NCBI RefSeq assembly: GCF_047675955.1
Contig: NC_132911.1
Location: forward strand, 70,961,133 to 71,025,132
Length of the DNA: 64,000 bases
Direction of reading: 5' to 3'
Source: Chlorocebus sabaeus
Lineage: Eukaryota; Chordata; Mammalia; Primates; Cercopithecidae
Shown here: positions 45,346-56,065 of the stretch, one piece after another
How the letters are laid out: the number at the start of each line of letters is the position of its first letter
How positions within the stretch are numbered: the first letter of the stretch is position 1
Notes under the pieces: generated by a model
Told to the model about the DNA's origin: nothing
Database searches by the model: none
Seen by the model: the letters and a program-made list of their open reading frames with translations, nothing else
Position numbers and translations under genes: made by a program

Positions 45346-45966
45346 GTAAGTAATAGTCTACAAGATTTCTAATTAAAAGAAAGCACCTGAGAAAACCCCA
45401 AAATAAGAGAAATGTATTTGAATGATTAAGTTGATACTGACATATTAATATGTCAGACAAGCAGACAAAGGTAAGAGATTCTTCAAAAACATCCTAACTT
45501 TGGAATGCTTACAAAGAAAGGGTAGAGAGAGGACTGCTGAACAATTCCAAATAAACCATTAAAAATATGAGAACTAGATAAAATACCTTTTAATGTCATA
45601 AAAAATTAGAAGTCAGTTCTTTCTACCTACCTCTCTGATAAGTGTTAATCATCATGGTATTTCTGGTTAAACTGCCTACTGTAAGCTTTATGTTTGAAAG
45701 TCTGTCACGAACCTATCTCCCTTCCATAGTTTGTTTCCATTCTTAGAGATATGTCTTAGGTTCCAGATTTTAAGTAGCTAACGCAACTGAAATGACTGTT
45801 GACTTTTAGAGTTCTGACAGCTACCTAAGTGGTGAGATCTAAGAGACTATTAGCTATTTAAATTACTAAAACCTGTTTTTATATTTTCATAACTCAGATA
45901 TTAAATAGTATTCATAATCTAGTGTTTACAGTATATACAGTACATACTTGCTAAAGTAGGCAGCAA
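45346..45966. other. Unassigned intron
   Basis: No gene or clear repeat is seen. Confidence 0.5.
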
Positions 45967-45968
45967 AG

Positions 45969-46125
45969 AGCCAGGCACGATGGTTCACATCTGTAATTCC
46001 AGCACTTTGGGAGGCTGAGGCAGAAGGAACATTTGAGCCTAGGAGTTCAGAGGGTACAGTGAGGCATGATTGCCCCACTGCACGGCCGTCTGGGCAATAT
46101 AGCAAGACCCCATCTAAAAAAATAA
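45969..46125 (+). mobile_element. Alu monomer (FLAM-like)
   Basis: A single diverged sense monomer with a short A-tail, between copies of 'ggcagcaa' (45959 and 46127). Confidence 0.88.
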
Positions 46126-46227
46126 AGGCAGCAAGACTACCACGGTCGCTGTCATACATCAGTCCATATCTTCCACAGGTAGCAGTGTTTGTGAAGATCA
46201 TACATAGAAACTAAAGCATACCTCTTG

Positions 46228-46508
46228 GGCCGGGCGCGGTGGCTCAAGCCTGTAATCCCAGCACTTTGGGAGGCCGAGACGGGCGGATCACGAGGTCAGG
46301 AGATCGAGACCATCCTGGCTAACATGGTGAAACCCCGTCTCTACTAAAAATACAAAAAAATAAGCCGGGCAAGGTGGCGGGCGCCTGTAGTCCCAGCTGC
46401 TCGGGAGGCTGAGGCAGGAGAATTGCGCGAACCCGGGAGGCGGAGCTTGCAGTGAGCAGAGAGCGGGCCACTGCACTCCAGCCTGGGTGACAGAGCGAGA
46501 CTCCGTCT

Positions 46509-46539
<31 letters not shown>
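46228..46539 (+). mobile_element. AluYR-type, young, perfect 16-bp TSD
   Basis: A nearly consensus dimer with ~33 A. The target duplication 'taaagcatacctcttg' is perfect at 46212-46227 and 46540-46555. It carries 'ggctcaagcctg', 'ccgagacgggcgg' and 'gcgggccactgc', which I associate with Old World monkey AluYR. This insertion should be absent from hominoids. Confidence 0.95.
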
Positions 46540-46541
<2 letters not shown>

Positions 46542-46653
46542 AAGCATACCTCTTGAGTTATTAATAGCTATTATGGAACTCCAGGTCATTAAGACAGTCC
46601 TGAATTTAAAGTTTTGCTTCAGTTAAGAACAAAAGCAAGTGCCTCAAATCTTC

Positions 46654-46974
46654 AGTTTGTTTGTTTGTTTGTTTGTTTGTTTATTTTTGAGAGATGGTCT
46701 TGCTCTGTCACCCAGGCCGGAGTGCAGTGGCACGATCTTGGCTCACTACAATGTACTCTGCCTCCCACGTGCAAGCGATTCTCATGCCTCAGCCTCCCAA
46801 GTAGCTGGGATTACAAGCATGAGTTACCACGCCTGGCTAGTGTTTTTGTAGTTTTAGTAGAGATGGGGTTTTGCCATGTTGGCCAGGCTGGTCTCAAAGT
46901 CCTGGCCTCGTGTGATCCACCCACTTCGGTCTCCTAACGTGCTAAGATTACAGCTATGAGCCACTGCCCTTGGC
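46654..46974 (-). mobile_element. AluS-like with (GTTT)n tail
   Basis: A (gttt)n tract (46654-46684) is followed by an antisense dimer to 'actgcccttggcc'. It is flanked by 'cctcaaatc/cctcaagtc'. Confidence 0.92.
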
Positions 46975-47096
46975 CTCAAGTCCCAAACTGAAATTCCTCT
47001 GCGCTCATGTATTAATAAATAGGGATCTCCCAGTGTCATTGTTTAATGAATGGTAGATTACTAGGCGTCCTCTGGAAAAACTCTTGTTATATATTT

Positions 47097-47112
47097 AAGA
47101 ACAGAATTTTGG
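47097..47112 (+). repeat. Target-site duplication, left (RPL10 retrocopy)
   Basis: 'aagaacagaattttgg' is repeated perfectly at 47869-47884, right after the retrocopy's poly(A). Confidence 0.95.
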
Positions 47113-47868
47113 CTCTTTCCCTTCGGTGCGCCACTGAAGATCCTGGTGTCGCTATGGGCCGCCGCCCCGCCCGTTGTTACCGGTATTGTAATAAGCCGTA
47201 CCCAAAGTCTCGCTTCTGCCGAGGTGTCCCTGATGCCAAGATTCGCATCTTTGACCTGGGGCGGAAGAAGGCAAAAGTGGATGAGTTTCCGCTCTGTGGC
47301 CACATGGTGTCAGATGAATATGAGCAGCTGTCCTCTGAAGCCCTGGAGGCTGCCCGAATTTGTGCCAATAAGTACATGGTAAAAAGTTGTGGCAAGGATG
47401 GCTTCCGTATCCGGGTGCGGCTTCCACCCCTTCCACGTCATCCGCATCAACAAGATGTTGTCCTGTGCTGGGGCTGACAGGCTCCAAACAGGCATGCGAG
47501 GTGCTTTTGGAAAGCCCCAGGGCACTGTGGCCAGGTTTCACATTGGCCAAGTTATCATGTCCATCCGCACCAAGCTGCAGAACAAGGAGCATGTGATTGA
47601 GGCCCTGCACAGGGCCAAGTTCAGGTTTCCTGGCCGCCAGAAGATCCACATCTCAAAGAAGTGGGGCTTCACCAAGTTCAAGGCTGATGAATTTGAAGAC
47701 ATGGTGGCTGAAAAGCGGCTCATCCCAGATGGCTGTGGGGTCAAGTACATCCCCAATCGTGGTCCTCTGGACAAATGGCTGACCCTGCACTCATGAGGGC
47801 TTCCAATATGCTGCCCCCACTTAATACTCACCAATAAATTCTACTTCCTGTCCAAAAAAAAAAAAAAA
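47113..47868 (+). pseudogene. RPL10 processed pseudogene (ribosomal protein uL16)
   Basis: This is a full-length cDNA copy. It begins 'ctctttcccttcggtg', the 5'TOP start of RPL10 mRNA, then ATG at 47154, stop TGA at 47794-47796, an AATAAA-bearing short 3' UTR, and about 17 A. No introns; perfect 16-bp TSDs. The frame opens MGRRPARCYRYC and runs through GRKKAKVDEFPLCGHM. It has a 3-nt deletion near codon 13 (one Lys/Asn lost relative to the parent). A 1-nt insertion near 47421 ('cttccacccc') shifts frame, which then ends at 47477. The correct frame resumes from FHVIRINK to DKWLTLHS. The C-terminal part holds several replacements (for example the parent's Trp-Arg-Ala near the end reads Trp-Leu-Thr). 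It lies sense in an SGK3 intron, so it is transcribed as intron, but no promoter of its own is seen. Confidence 0.97.
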
Positions 47869-47883
47869 AAGAACAGAATTTTG

Positions 47884-48176
47884 GGCTGGGCACGTGGCTC
47901 ACGCCTGTAATCCCAGCACTTTGAGAGGCTGAGGCGGGCGGATCATGAGGTCAGGAGATCGAGACCATCCTGGCTAACATGGTGAAACCCCATCTCTACT
48001 AAAAATACAAAAAATTAGCTGGGCGTGGTGGTGGGCACCTGTAGTCTCAGCTACTTGGGAGGCTAAGGCAGGAGAATGGCGTGAACCCAGAAGGCAGAGG
48101 TTGCAGTGAGCCAAGATTGTGCCACTGCCCTCCAGCCTGGGCCACAGAGCGAGACTCTATCTCAAAAAAAAAAAAA
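47884..48176 (+). mobile_element. Alu inserted at the RPL10 retrocopy's 3' junction
   Basis: A dimeric sense Alu starting in the last bases of the right TSD. A third, diverged copy of the target word ('agaagggaatttt') follows its tail. The same L1-type target was therefore used twice. Confidence 0.93.
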
Positions 48177-48525
48177 AGAAGGGAATTTTTAAATTTCTTA
48201 ACCCTGTCTCTTGATTTTAAACATAGGAATAAATATATGCCTGTGGGTTATTATTTGTAAGATATTTTTGAATATGAGGAAAGTTACACATATATCAATT
48301 AAGAAACAAATTCCTAAATGGGTCAGAATGAATCAAACAATGTCTAGCTGTACCACATCCTGTGTTTTAAGTCATGAAAATTACACTTCTGATTCATCTT
48401 TATTTAGCATTTCACTATGTGTATATTTGTTCCTAATACTCAGATCACTTGCTACTTGAAATTGAATTTCTGAAGATAATACTGCAATTTAAAAATATTT
48501 ATTTTTTCCTATGTAAAATTAATAG
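48177..48525. other. Unassigned intron
   Basis: No gene or clear repeat is seen. Confidence 0.5.
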
Positions 48526-48702
48526 GGAGACTCCATCTCTACAAAAAAAATAAAAATAAGAAGTTAGTGTGGTGGCACATACCCATAGTTCTGGCTACTT
48601 CAGAGGCTGTGGTAGGAGGACCACTTGAGCCTGGGCGGTTGAGGCTGCAGTGAACCATGACCATGCCACTGCATTCTTGATACCCTGTCTCAAAACAAAA
48701 GC
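48526..48702 (+). mobile_element. AluJ fragment (3' part)
   Basis: Starts mid-element at 'gactccatctctac', passes the A-rich linker and a diverged right monomer to 'accctgtctcaaaac'. Confidence 0.84.
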
Positions 48703-48811
48703 TAGAACAAAACACCTGTAATGTTGCTGCTCAGAAATAACTTAACATTTTACGTTTTCTTCTGTTCTTCAGTTTTTCTTTAATGCATATGCAACTGCAC
48801 TTACTAAATAC

Positions 48812-49035
48812 AGGTTGAGTATCCCTTATTTGAAATACTTGGAACCAGAGTGATTTGGATTTCAAATTTTTTTTCAAATTTTGGAATATTTGAGTTGTAC
48901 TTACCAGTTAACCATCCCAAATCTGAAAATCTGAAATCTGAAATGCCCCAGTGAGCATTTCCTTTGAGCACTCAAAAAGTTACTGGTTTTGCAGCATTTC
49001 AGATTTTCAGATTTGTGATATTCAACCTGTGTAGT
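48812..49035. mobile_element. Short nonautonomous DNA transposon, Tigger-like, with inverted termini
   Basis: Left end 'caggttgagtatcccttatt' and right end 'gtgatattcaacctg' are inverted repeats (about 13 of 15 bases). The interior holds several 'aatctgaaatctgaaatg' / 'catttcagattttcagattt' inverted words. It is the same family as the larger element at 6698-7768. Confidence 0.72.
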
Positions 49036-49342
49036 TTTAGATATTTGCTTCATCAAAGGATATTGAGATAGGTTTTTTTTTCCTGTAATTAAAGTTATAC
49101 TGTTGAAACAGTAGTCAATAAGAGTTTGTGCATGGAAATATCTTCCGTAAGTTTTTAGTGATTTTTTAAAAAATGGCATATATTAGAGGCTGAGTGAGGG
49201 TTGAAATGTTAGCTCATTTTGAAACTCTTGAATACGCATTATCTACATGTTCAGCATGTCTTTGAGGAGTGTGTAAATCCACCTGTACCCATCAGGATGC
49301 CTGGGTTATGCTCGGGTAAAAATAACATGACTGTAGTGTCTG

Positions 49343-49402
<60 letters not shown>

Positions 49403-50094
49403 TCCACATACACCACATACATTTGAGGCTTCTTTCTGTCTTTTGCTTAAAATATTTCGTAGGCTAGATTTACCTTCTAAAGATGTTGTCTTTTGTGAAA
49501 CTCTTCATAAGAGGAAGGGGTGTAGGGAATGTCATCTAAAAACTCAGCATTGTGGAGATCCACACTGGTAGTGTGTCATCATGATTTTAATAGCAGGTGA
49601 TTAATTAAATTGTCAATATTTGAGTATCTGTAAGCATAAAAATAAAATAGGAAAGCTTGTTTGGGGTACCTCCATCCATGATCACTTTCATTCTCTCTTC
49701 TGTGAAACATCCCATCTTTCGACTTTTTGCAGAAGAGTTTCCTTAACTTGTAGTTCAGGTTTTATCATTTGTCTCCCTAATTTCTTTTGTATTTCTTTTC
49801 ACCCTTTTTTCATTGTTCTTATTTCATCACTTTCTATGTCTCTTTTTATGTAACTCCTTGTAATTCTGCCTCCTGTAGTGAGGGGCAAAGAAAAAAATAG
49901 GAAAATAGTTATTGGTTGAATTATTTGAAACTACAGAAATCAGGTTGAACCTGGTCTGGATTTCCCTAAGTTCAAAAACACAAATTATTTTCCTGTACTC
50001 CTTTTAGAATAAAAGAAAAGAAAAAATCTCTAGGCATTTTGTCAACTTCAATGTGTCCTTTATGACTAGTTTATATTTTAAACTTTTTATTATA
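49036..50094. other. Unassigned intron with one microsatellite
   Basis: Nothing coding is recognised. The (tc)n(ac)n tract at 49340-49403 is its only obvious structure. Confidence 0.5.
49340..49403. repeat. (TC)n(AC)n compound microsatellite
   Basis: About 18 ct/tc units are followed by about 10 ac/ca units. Likely polymorphic. Confidence 0.95.
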
Positions 50095-50110
50095 GAAATT
50101 GTCAAACACA

Positions 50111-50380
50111 AGCGAGGAACAGTGGCTCACACCTATAATCCCAGCACTTTGCAAGGCTGAGGCAGGAGGATTGCTTGAGCTCAGGAGTTCAAGACCAGCC
50201 CGGGCAATGACTTAATGAGACTGTCTCTACAAAAAATAAAACAACTTGCTAGGTGTGGTGATGTGTGCCCTGTGGTCCCAGCTACTCAGGAGGCTGAGGG
50301 GAGGATCACTTGAGCCCAGGAGGTCAGCACTGCATTCCAGCCTGGTTGATAGAGCTATAGACTATCTTAAGGGAAAAAAG
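50111..50380 (+). mobile_element. Alu with expanded purine tail, 16-bp TSD
   Basis: A diverged sense Alu. The unit, including its tail (50381-50509), lies between 'gaaattgtcaaacaca' at 50095-50110 and 50510-50525, a perfect match. The Alu poly(A) has evolved into a pure-purine microsatellite. Confidence 0.92.
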
Positions 50381-50512
50381 AAAGAGGGAGAGGGGGAGGG
50401 GGAGGGAAGGGAAGGGGAAAGAGAAGGGAAAGGAAGTGGAGGGAGGGAGGGAGGGAGGAAGGAAGGAAGGAAGGAAGGAAGGAAGGAAGGAAGGAAGGAA
50501 GGAAGGAAGGAA
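50381..50512 (+). repeat. Purine tract: (GGGAGA)n, (GGGA)n and ~14 x GGAA
   Basis: About 130 bp with no pyrimidine except one t in 'aagtgg'. It ends in about 14 uninterrupted GGAA units (50457-50512). Such tracts can form triplex DNA and are ETS-factor core repeats. Confidence 0.93.
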
Positions 50513-50599
50513 ATTGTCAAACACATACAGAAGTAGACATACTAGTACCAATTCAGAAAATAATAATATGTTACCATCCAGCTTCAATAATTACTGATA

Positions 50600-51050
50600 C
50601 ATGACCATTCCTGGTTTATCTCTATCCCTAGCCAGCTCGTCATAATTTCAACACAAATTTCAGACATCATATCTTTTCATCTGTAAATATTTTAGTATAC
50701 ATCTCTAAAAGATAAAGATTCTTAAAAACAAAACGTATACACAGTATCATTACCACATCTAAAAATAAATGAACAGTAATGCCTTAGTATCAGATATCCA
50801 GTTAGGGTTTATGTGACTGGTTGATAAGTCTGTTAAGTGTCATTTAATCACGAGGTTCCCCCTCTGCGTTTCTGTTCTTTCCTTTACACATTTTTTTTTT
50901 GTGTGTGTATAAAAAAAACAAGGTCATTTGTTTACGTATTTTTCAGTCTGCATTTTACTGACAGCATGCCCCATGCAGTAAAGTGATTAGTACATTCCTC
51001 TGTTCTTTGTATTTCCTATCAGTTGGTAGTTAGAGGTATCGTTTTGGGGT
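50600..51050 (+). repeat. Ancient dispersed repeat (shared with 8.39-8.46 and 9.7-9.96 kb)
   Basis: 'cttttcatctgtaaatattt', 'ggtcatttg', 'cattttactgacagcat', 'gtatttcctatcagttggta' recur in order around the palindrome at 8.4-9.9 kb. The family is not named with confidence. Confidence 0.5.
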
Positions 51051-51069
51051 GGTTTTTTTTGTTTGTTTG

Positions 51070-51359
51070 TTTTTGGTGAGACGGGTTGTTGCTCTGTCAC
51101 CCAGGCTGGAGTGCAATGGCGTGATCATGGCGCACTGCAACCTTGACCTCCCTGGTTCAAGTGATCCTCCCACCTCAGCCTCCTGCATACTGTATAGCTG
51201 GACTACACCCAGCTGATTTTTTTTTTTTTTCTTTTGGTAGAGATAAGGCCTTGCTATGTTGCCCAGGCTGGTCTCAAACTCCTGAGCTCAAGCAATCCTC
51301 CCACATCAACCTCCCAAAGTGCTGGGATTACAGGCCTCAGTGAGCCATCATGCCCAGCT
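51070..51359 (-). mobile_element. AluJ/S-like
   Basis: A (gttt)n-like tract is followed by an antisense dimer with a small deletion near 'tgtatagctggactac'. Ends 'catcatgcccagctg'. Confidence 0.9.
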
Positions 51360-51531
51360 GAGATACAGTTTTTACATATGTGTGTGTATTTTTGACATCA
51401 AACTTATAATGAAAATATAACCCATTTTTGTGACTTAACTGCCCCAAATTTAATTTCCTCAGGGCCAAGTTTTCCTTCTCTGAAGACAAGCATATCTGAT
51501 AAACAAATGTATTAGAAAAAATATATATATA

Positions 51532-51723
51532 TTTGAGACGTGGTCTCACTCTGTTGCCCAGGCTGAAGTGCAATAGCATAATCATGGCTCACTGCAGCCT
51601 CAACCTTCCAGGCTCAAGCAATCCTCCCACCTCAGCCTTAGAAGTAGCTGGGACCACAGACATGTGCCACCATGACTAGGTATTTTTTTTTAATTTTATT
51701 TTTGTAGAGATGAGGTCTCACTT
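51532..51723 (-). mobile_element. Alu, truncated
   Basis: 'tgagacgtggtctcactctg' to 'gtagagatgaggtctcact'; 'tattagaa' occurs on both sides. The left monomer is missing. Confidence 0.86.
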
Positions 51724-51854
51724 ATTAGAATATTAATAAGGGGAAGGTTAGAGCAGAAAGGATATTGAAAGCAAAATTCATCTACTTTCTTAGAAATCTA
51801 TTGTCAATCCGTGTAGAGAAAACACCAAGATCATATCTTCTCCTAAGATAATAA

Positions 51855-52030
51855 GTGAGTAATACGTATTCGGAACTGTAACACCAGGTTCTAGCCTAAG
51901 CACTTGCCATACATAATCTCCTTTAAAACAACAAATCTGTAAGGTAATTGTTAAAATTATCCTCACTTTACAGGCAGGAAAATGAGATGCAGATGTTGAG
52001 TATTTTATTCTAGGTCACACAGATACCAGC
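51855..52030 (-). repeat. MIR SINE
   Basis: Antisense MIR: 'taagcacttgccatacataa', 'tcctcactttacaggcagg', 'ctaggtcacacagatacc'. Confidence 0.82.
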
Positions 52031-52230
52031 TATTTTATTGGGACCAAAAAAGATGACTAGTTTGTGACATTTTATTGGTATAATTTATATTGTACTTCAG
52101 ATGATCATAAATTCAAAAGTATGTCTTATGATGGATTTTCTTTAAAATCAGATTGTATTTGGCTTTGATGTATGCATAACTAGAAGACTTTTAAAATTAG
52201 TTCATATAATGTTATTTTTAAAAATTTTAG

Positions 52231-52303
52231 TTAAAAAAACAGTTTCCTGCTATGGCCCTGAAGATTCCTGCCAAGAGAATATTTGGTGATAATTTTGATC
52301 CAG
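52231..52303 (+). CDS. SGK3: SGK3 coding exon 3 (residues 61-84), PX domain
   Basis: The acceptor 'ttatttttaaaaattttag' and donor CCAG|GTAAGA bracket 73 nt encoding [21 protein letters not shown]... and the first base of Asp85 (phase 1 exit). It includes the proline-containing PX loop (KKQFP...PAKR), which in PX domains forms the membrane-facing PPK-type loop. It splices in frame to the exon at 61600. Confidence 0.97.
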
Positions 52304-52437
52304 GTAAGAAACAACTTCATAGGCCAGCCATGAAGTGATTGTTGAAATTTGAAGAAGTAAATTAACATATTCATTGCACTGTATAGCAGTGCAAGACTTT
52401 AAAAGATCTCATGCCTTATGAAAATAATGCCTCAGGA

Positions 52438-52645
52438 AGGTGCTTACTGTCTACTAGGCATTGTTTTAAGTATTTCATGTGTTTTAATTTATTCGATCCT
52501 CACAATTTTGTGAGTTGGGTGTTATTGTTGTTATCACTATTTTTATAGATAAGGAAACTAAGGCACATTAATTTGCCCAGGACCACATACAGATAATAAA
52601 GGGCAGATTTGGAAGCTAAATTCAAGCAGTCTGACTTCAGATGAA
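52438..52645 (-). repeat. MIR SINE
   Basis: Antisense MIR: 'actaggcattgttttaagta', 'ttattcgatcctcacaattt', 'agataaggaaactaaggcac', 'agcagtctgacttcag'. It lies about 135 bp after SGK3 exon 3. Confidence 0.88.
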
Positions 52646-52655
52646 TTTGTCTATG

Positions 52656-52930
52656 GGCTGGGTGTAGTGGCTCACACCTGTAATCAAAGTACTTTGGGAG
52701 TGTGAGGCAGGAGGATCACTTCAGGCCAGGAGTTTCGAGATCAGCCTGGGCAACCTCATCTCTACAAAAATTTAAAAGTTTAGCTGGGCATGGTGGCATG
52801 AACCTGTAGTCCCAGCTACTCAGGAGGCTGAGGTGAGAGGATTGCTTGAGGTCAGTAGTTCAAGGCTGCAGTGAGCTGTCATTGTGCCATTGCACTCCAG
52901 GCTGGATGACAGAGGGAGACCCTATTAAAA
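52656..52930 (+). mobile_element. AluJ-like
   Basis: A diverged sense Alu 'ggctgggtgtagtggctcac' to 'agggagaccctattaaaa', lacking a long poly(A). Confidence 0.9.
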
Positions 52931-53087
52931 TTTTCTTTTTATTGATCCTTCAAGTTAATTTGGGAAACTTTACTGACTTTAAATCAGTGTCATGAAGAAT
53001 ATTCACTTTTATATTCAGAAACATTAAATATATACTGTGTACATAGCAACTTGCAGAGCTCTGAATGGGATACCAAAAAGATATCCT

Positions 53088-53379
53088 AGGCCGGGTGCAG
53101 TGGCTCACGCCTGTAATCCCAGCACTTTGGGAAGCCAAGGCGGGCAGATCACGAAGTCAGGAGATCAAGACCATCCTGGCTAACATGGTGAAACCCCGTC
53201 TCTACTAAAACTACAAAAAATTAGCCAGGCGTGGTGGCATGCGCCTGTAGTCCCAGCTACTTGGGAAGCTGAGGCAGGAGAATCACTTGAACCCAGGAGG
53301 CAGAGGTTGCAGTGAGCTGAGATCGGCACCACTGCACTCCAGCCTAGGCAACAGAGCGAGACGTCATCTCAAAAAAAAA
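53088..53379 (+). mobile_element. AluS-like, full length
   Basis: A dimeric sense Alu between 'aaaaagatatcct' at 53075-53087 and 53375-53387 (perfect). Confidence 0.94.
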
Positions 53380-53387
53380 GATATCCT

Positions 53388-54339
53388 GTTGCTCACCCGT
53401 GGGGAGCCCATTGACACACAGGGTCTCAGCATCTAGCACCTATATGACTAAAGCTGTGGGCATGGAATTTTCCCCTAGAACCCAAGAGATTAATAGAGGT
53501 CACAGGTGTCTACTTACAGGGAAACAGAAGTCTTCTCATCCACCTGGAATTCTATCAGAAGAGTCATCTGTCTCTGCCACGGATGAATCCCAAATGGATT
53601 ACCCTCCTTCCGCAACTAATTTGCTTGTAACCAGTTAAATTAATACCTTACATGTCTGTGTAAGAAAAGAAAGAAAGAGAGAGAGATCTTGGTCATTACT
53701 CAAGATAAAAACTCTAAGGTCCCTTATCTTGACTGTGCTTTCTCTCTCCATCCTAACTTCATACCATTCATTTTCCTCCCAGACCATATCACTGTATCCT
53801 ATAGAATTCTATCCACCATTAACAGACTGCTCTTTATCCTGCGTCTTTTTCACATTTCTTCCACATTCTTCCTTTAATTAAAACTTTTTTTTCCCCAGAG
53901 GCTGCTTTGCCTATAGCCCTATAGAATAATAAAGAGGCTTATTATTATTTACACTTTTTATGAAACTCAGGATCGGAGAACGTTCTCACTTCCCTGGTTA
54001 CGTACAGAGTTGTTTTTTTTTTCTCTCTCTCTCGGGAGTATATAGCACATTTCATTGTAATTGCTAATCTGTCTTATAGTAGGCTGTAGATTTTCTGAAG
54101 GTGCAGACATGTCTTTTTTTATTGGTTGACAATGGCAATATACTGGTTTTAAAGTATTACTTTATTACTTTAAAACTGGCAAATACTAGGTTTTAAAGTA
54201 TTACTAAATATATGAACCCATTAATAAAGAGAAGCAAGAGAAAATTGAGTTGGCACAACAAAGCCAGATTATATTCTGTAGACCTGTGGCTTTTGTACTC
54301 GTGCTTTGTTTTCAGCAGCAGAACACTTTTTTCCCAATT
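53388..54339. other. Unassigned intron
   Basis: A (gaaa/gaga)n patch at 53664-53686 is present. A local direct repeat 'ggttttaaagtattact' occurs at 54146-54162 and 54190-54206. The 79-codon frame at 53399-53638 has no family resemblance. Confidence 0.5.
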
Positions 54340-54352
54340 GAAATCTTATGGA

Positions 54353-54634
54353 GGCCAGATATGGTGGCTACGCCTGTAATCCCAGCACTTTGGGAGGCCA
54401 AGGTGGGCGGATCACTTGAGGCCAGGAGTTCAAGACCAGCGGCAACATGGTGAAACCGTGTCTCTACTAAAAATAGAAAAATTAGCCAGGCATAGTGGTG
54501 TGTGCCTGTAGTCTCAGCTACTTGGGAGGCTGGGGCAGGATGATCACTTGAATCCAAGAGTCGGAGGTTGCAAGTGAGCCAAGATCACGCCATTGCACTC
54601 CAGCCTGGGCAACAGAGTGAGATTCTGTCCCCCA

Positions 54635-54667
<33 letters not shown>
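54353..54667 (+). mobile_element. AluS-like ending in (CA)n
   Basis: A sense Alu whose tail became (ca)14 (54638-54667). The TSD 'gaaatcttatgg' is at 54340-54351 and 54668-54679. Confidence 0.93.
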
Positions 54668-54669
<2 letters not shown>

Positions 54670-54679
54670 AATCTTATGG

Positions 54680-55439
54680 AAATGTAATATGTGAAAAAAA
54701 ATTTAAATAGACCTGTTTTGTTGGTATAACAGTGAAGTATCTCCTTGGAGCACAGGTTGAAAAGCATCTTCGTGGGTAGCGTGTTGGCCTTAGTGGCATT
54801 TGATCAAGATGTGAAACTGACAGTGGGTAATTTATGGTGGGCACAGCAGAGTAGAGACTGGGAGACTGGTTAAGATAATAGTCCAGTAGCCCTGGCATTA
54901 GATAATGAGTATGGGGACTAGGGTAGAAATAGGGTTTAAAAATGAGCAATGTATGAGAACTCTTTTAATGAAAAATCTGGAATACATCTTGATGATTGCT
55001 TAGGTAACAGACATATAGAGAAGAGAATGAGAGATAATTGGAGGGTCTGGCCTGGGTGACTGAGAGAATTAACTAATTAGAAGTGGCAGAAAAATATTAA
55101 GAAATCAAACTACTAGTGATAATATGAGACTGGAACTTGGGTTGGAGTTCTGTAGAGCCCTTAACTAATTACTTAAGACAATTATTTAATCAAGGAAAGA
55201 AAGCAAAGAAGTCATTGTTAAAAGCAAGATACCAAGCTGCATGCTCTTTGGTACTTTGTTTTGATGAATTAATTGACACTAAAAACTGATTTTTTTGAAG
55301 AACTGTTTGTCTATCCTGCATATATCGAATATGTGTAATATTACATTTCCATAAGACTTCTGTTCACTGCATACAGTGAAAGGGATCATATATCACAGAG
55401 ATATTAGAAAGTCCTGCATTGGGGAAATCAGATCTAAGT
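54680..55439. other. Unassigned intron
   Basis: No gene or clear repeat is seen. Confidence 0.5.
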
Positions 55440-56065
55440 CAAATTCAGAAAAACAGAGATGGATAAGATGCTCATTTGGTTACACTTTGGGGATACAGGC
55501 ATTCCCATATTTTTCTGGTGGAATAAAAAGTGGTACAATCCATGTTGAGGGGAATTTGGTAATGTTTAGAAAACCTGTGAATGCATTTTCCACTTTGGCC
55601 AAGAAATCACATTTCTAGGAATCTGTCCATAAAATAAACTGCATATGATATGTACACACAAGACTGTGTATTGTGACACAATTATTAACAGAAAAACGGG
55701 AAACAATGGAAATACTTTTCCGATGGAGCTGGATATAACATACTTGTAAAAAGGAACAAAAAAGCTCTTTATATATTTTGCTATGGTGTGATCTCCAGAA
55801 TATACCATTAAATGGAAAAAAAAAATCACAGTATAGCAAATGAATTTGTATGATGTGTATTTTTTGTGTAGGAAAAGGTATGGGGATTCAAAAAGAAATA
55901 ATGGAAGAATAAATGAAAAACTAATAAAACTAGTGACTTTAAGGGTGAAGGAGAGATCAGGAAAGGCAAAAGGGGTGGAAGTTAGATGCCCTTGAATGAA
56001 TTTTGTTTGTACCTTTGACCTTGGAACCATGTACACATTTTAAACAATTTAAAAACAAAAATAAA
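55440..56065 (+). mobile_element. Old L1 (L1M-type) 3' end, sense
   Basis: 'aagtggtacaatcc', 'ggggaatttggtaatg', 'catttctaggaatctgtcc', 'cagaatataccattaaatgg', 'ttggaaccatgtacacattt' run in the order of an L1M ORF2 3' end and 3' UTR. The minus-strand 156-codon frame at 55566-56036 is its antisense shadow. Confidence 0.75.

Noticed and set aside
47152..47649. 165-codon minus-strand frame over the RPL10 retrocopy
   Set aside because: It is the antisense of a conserved ribosomal coding sequence, whose codon bias keeps the opposite strand open.
50381..50512. Possible CRISPR-like or minisatellite array
   Set aside because: Units are 4-6 bp purine microsatellite repeats without spacers and derive from an Alu tail.
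55566..56036. 156-codon open frame on the minus strand
   Set aside because: It is the reverse strand of an old L1 3' end. Composition is Phe/Ser/Leu-rich with no domain-like pattern.
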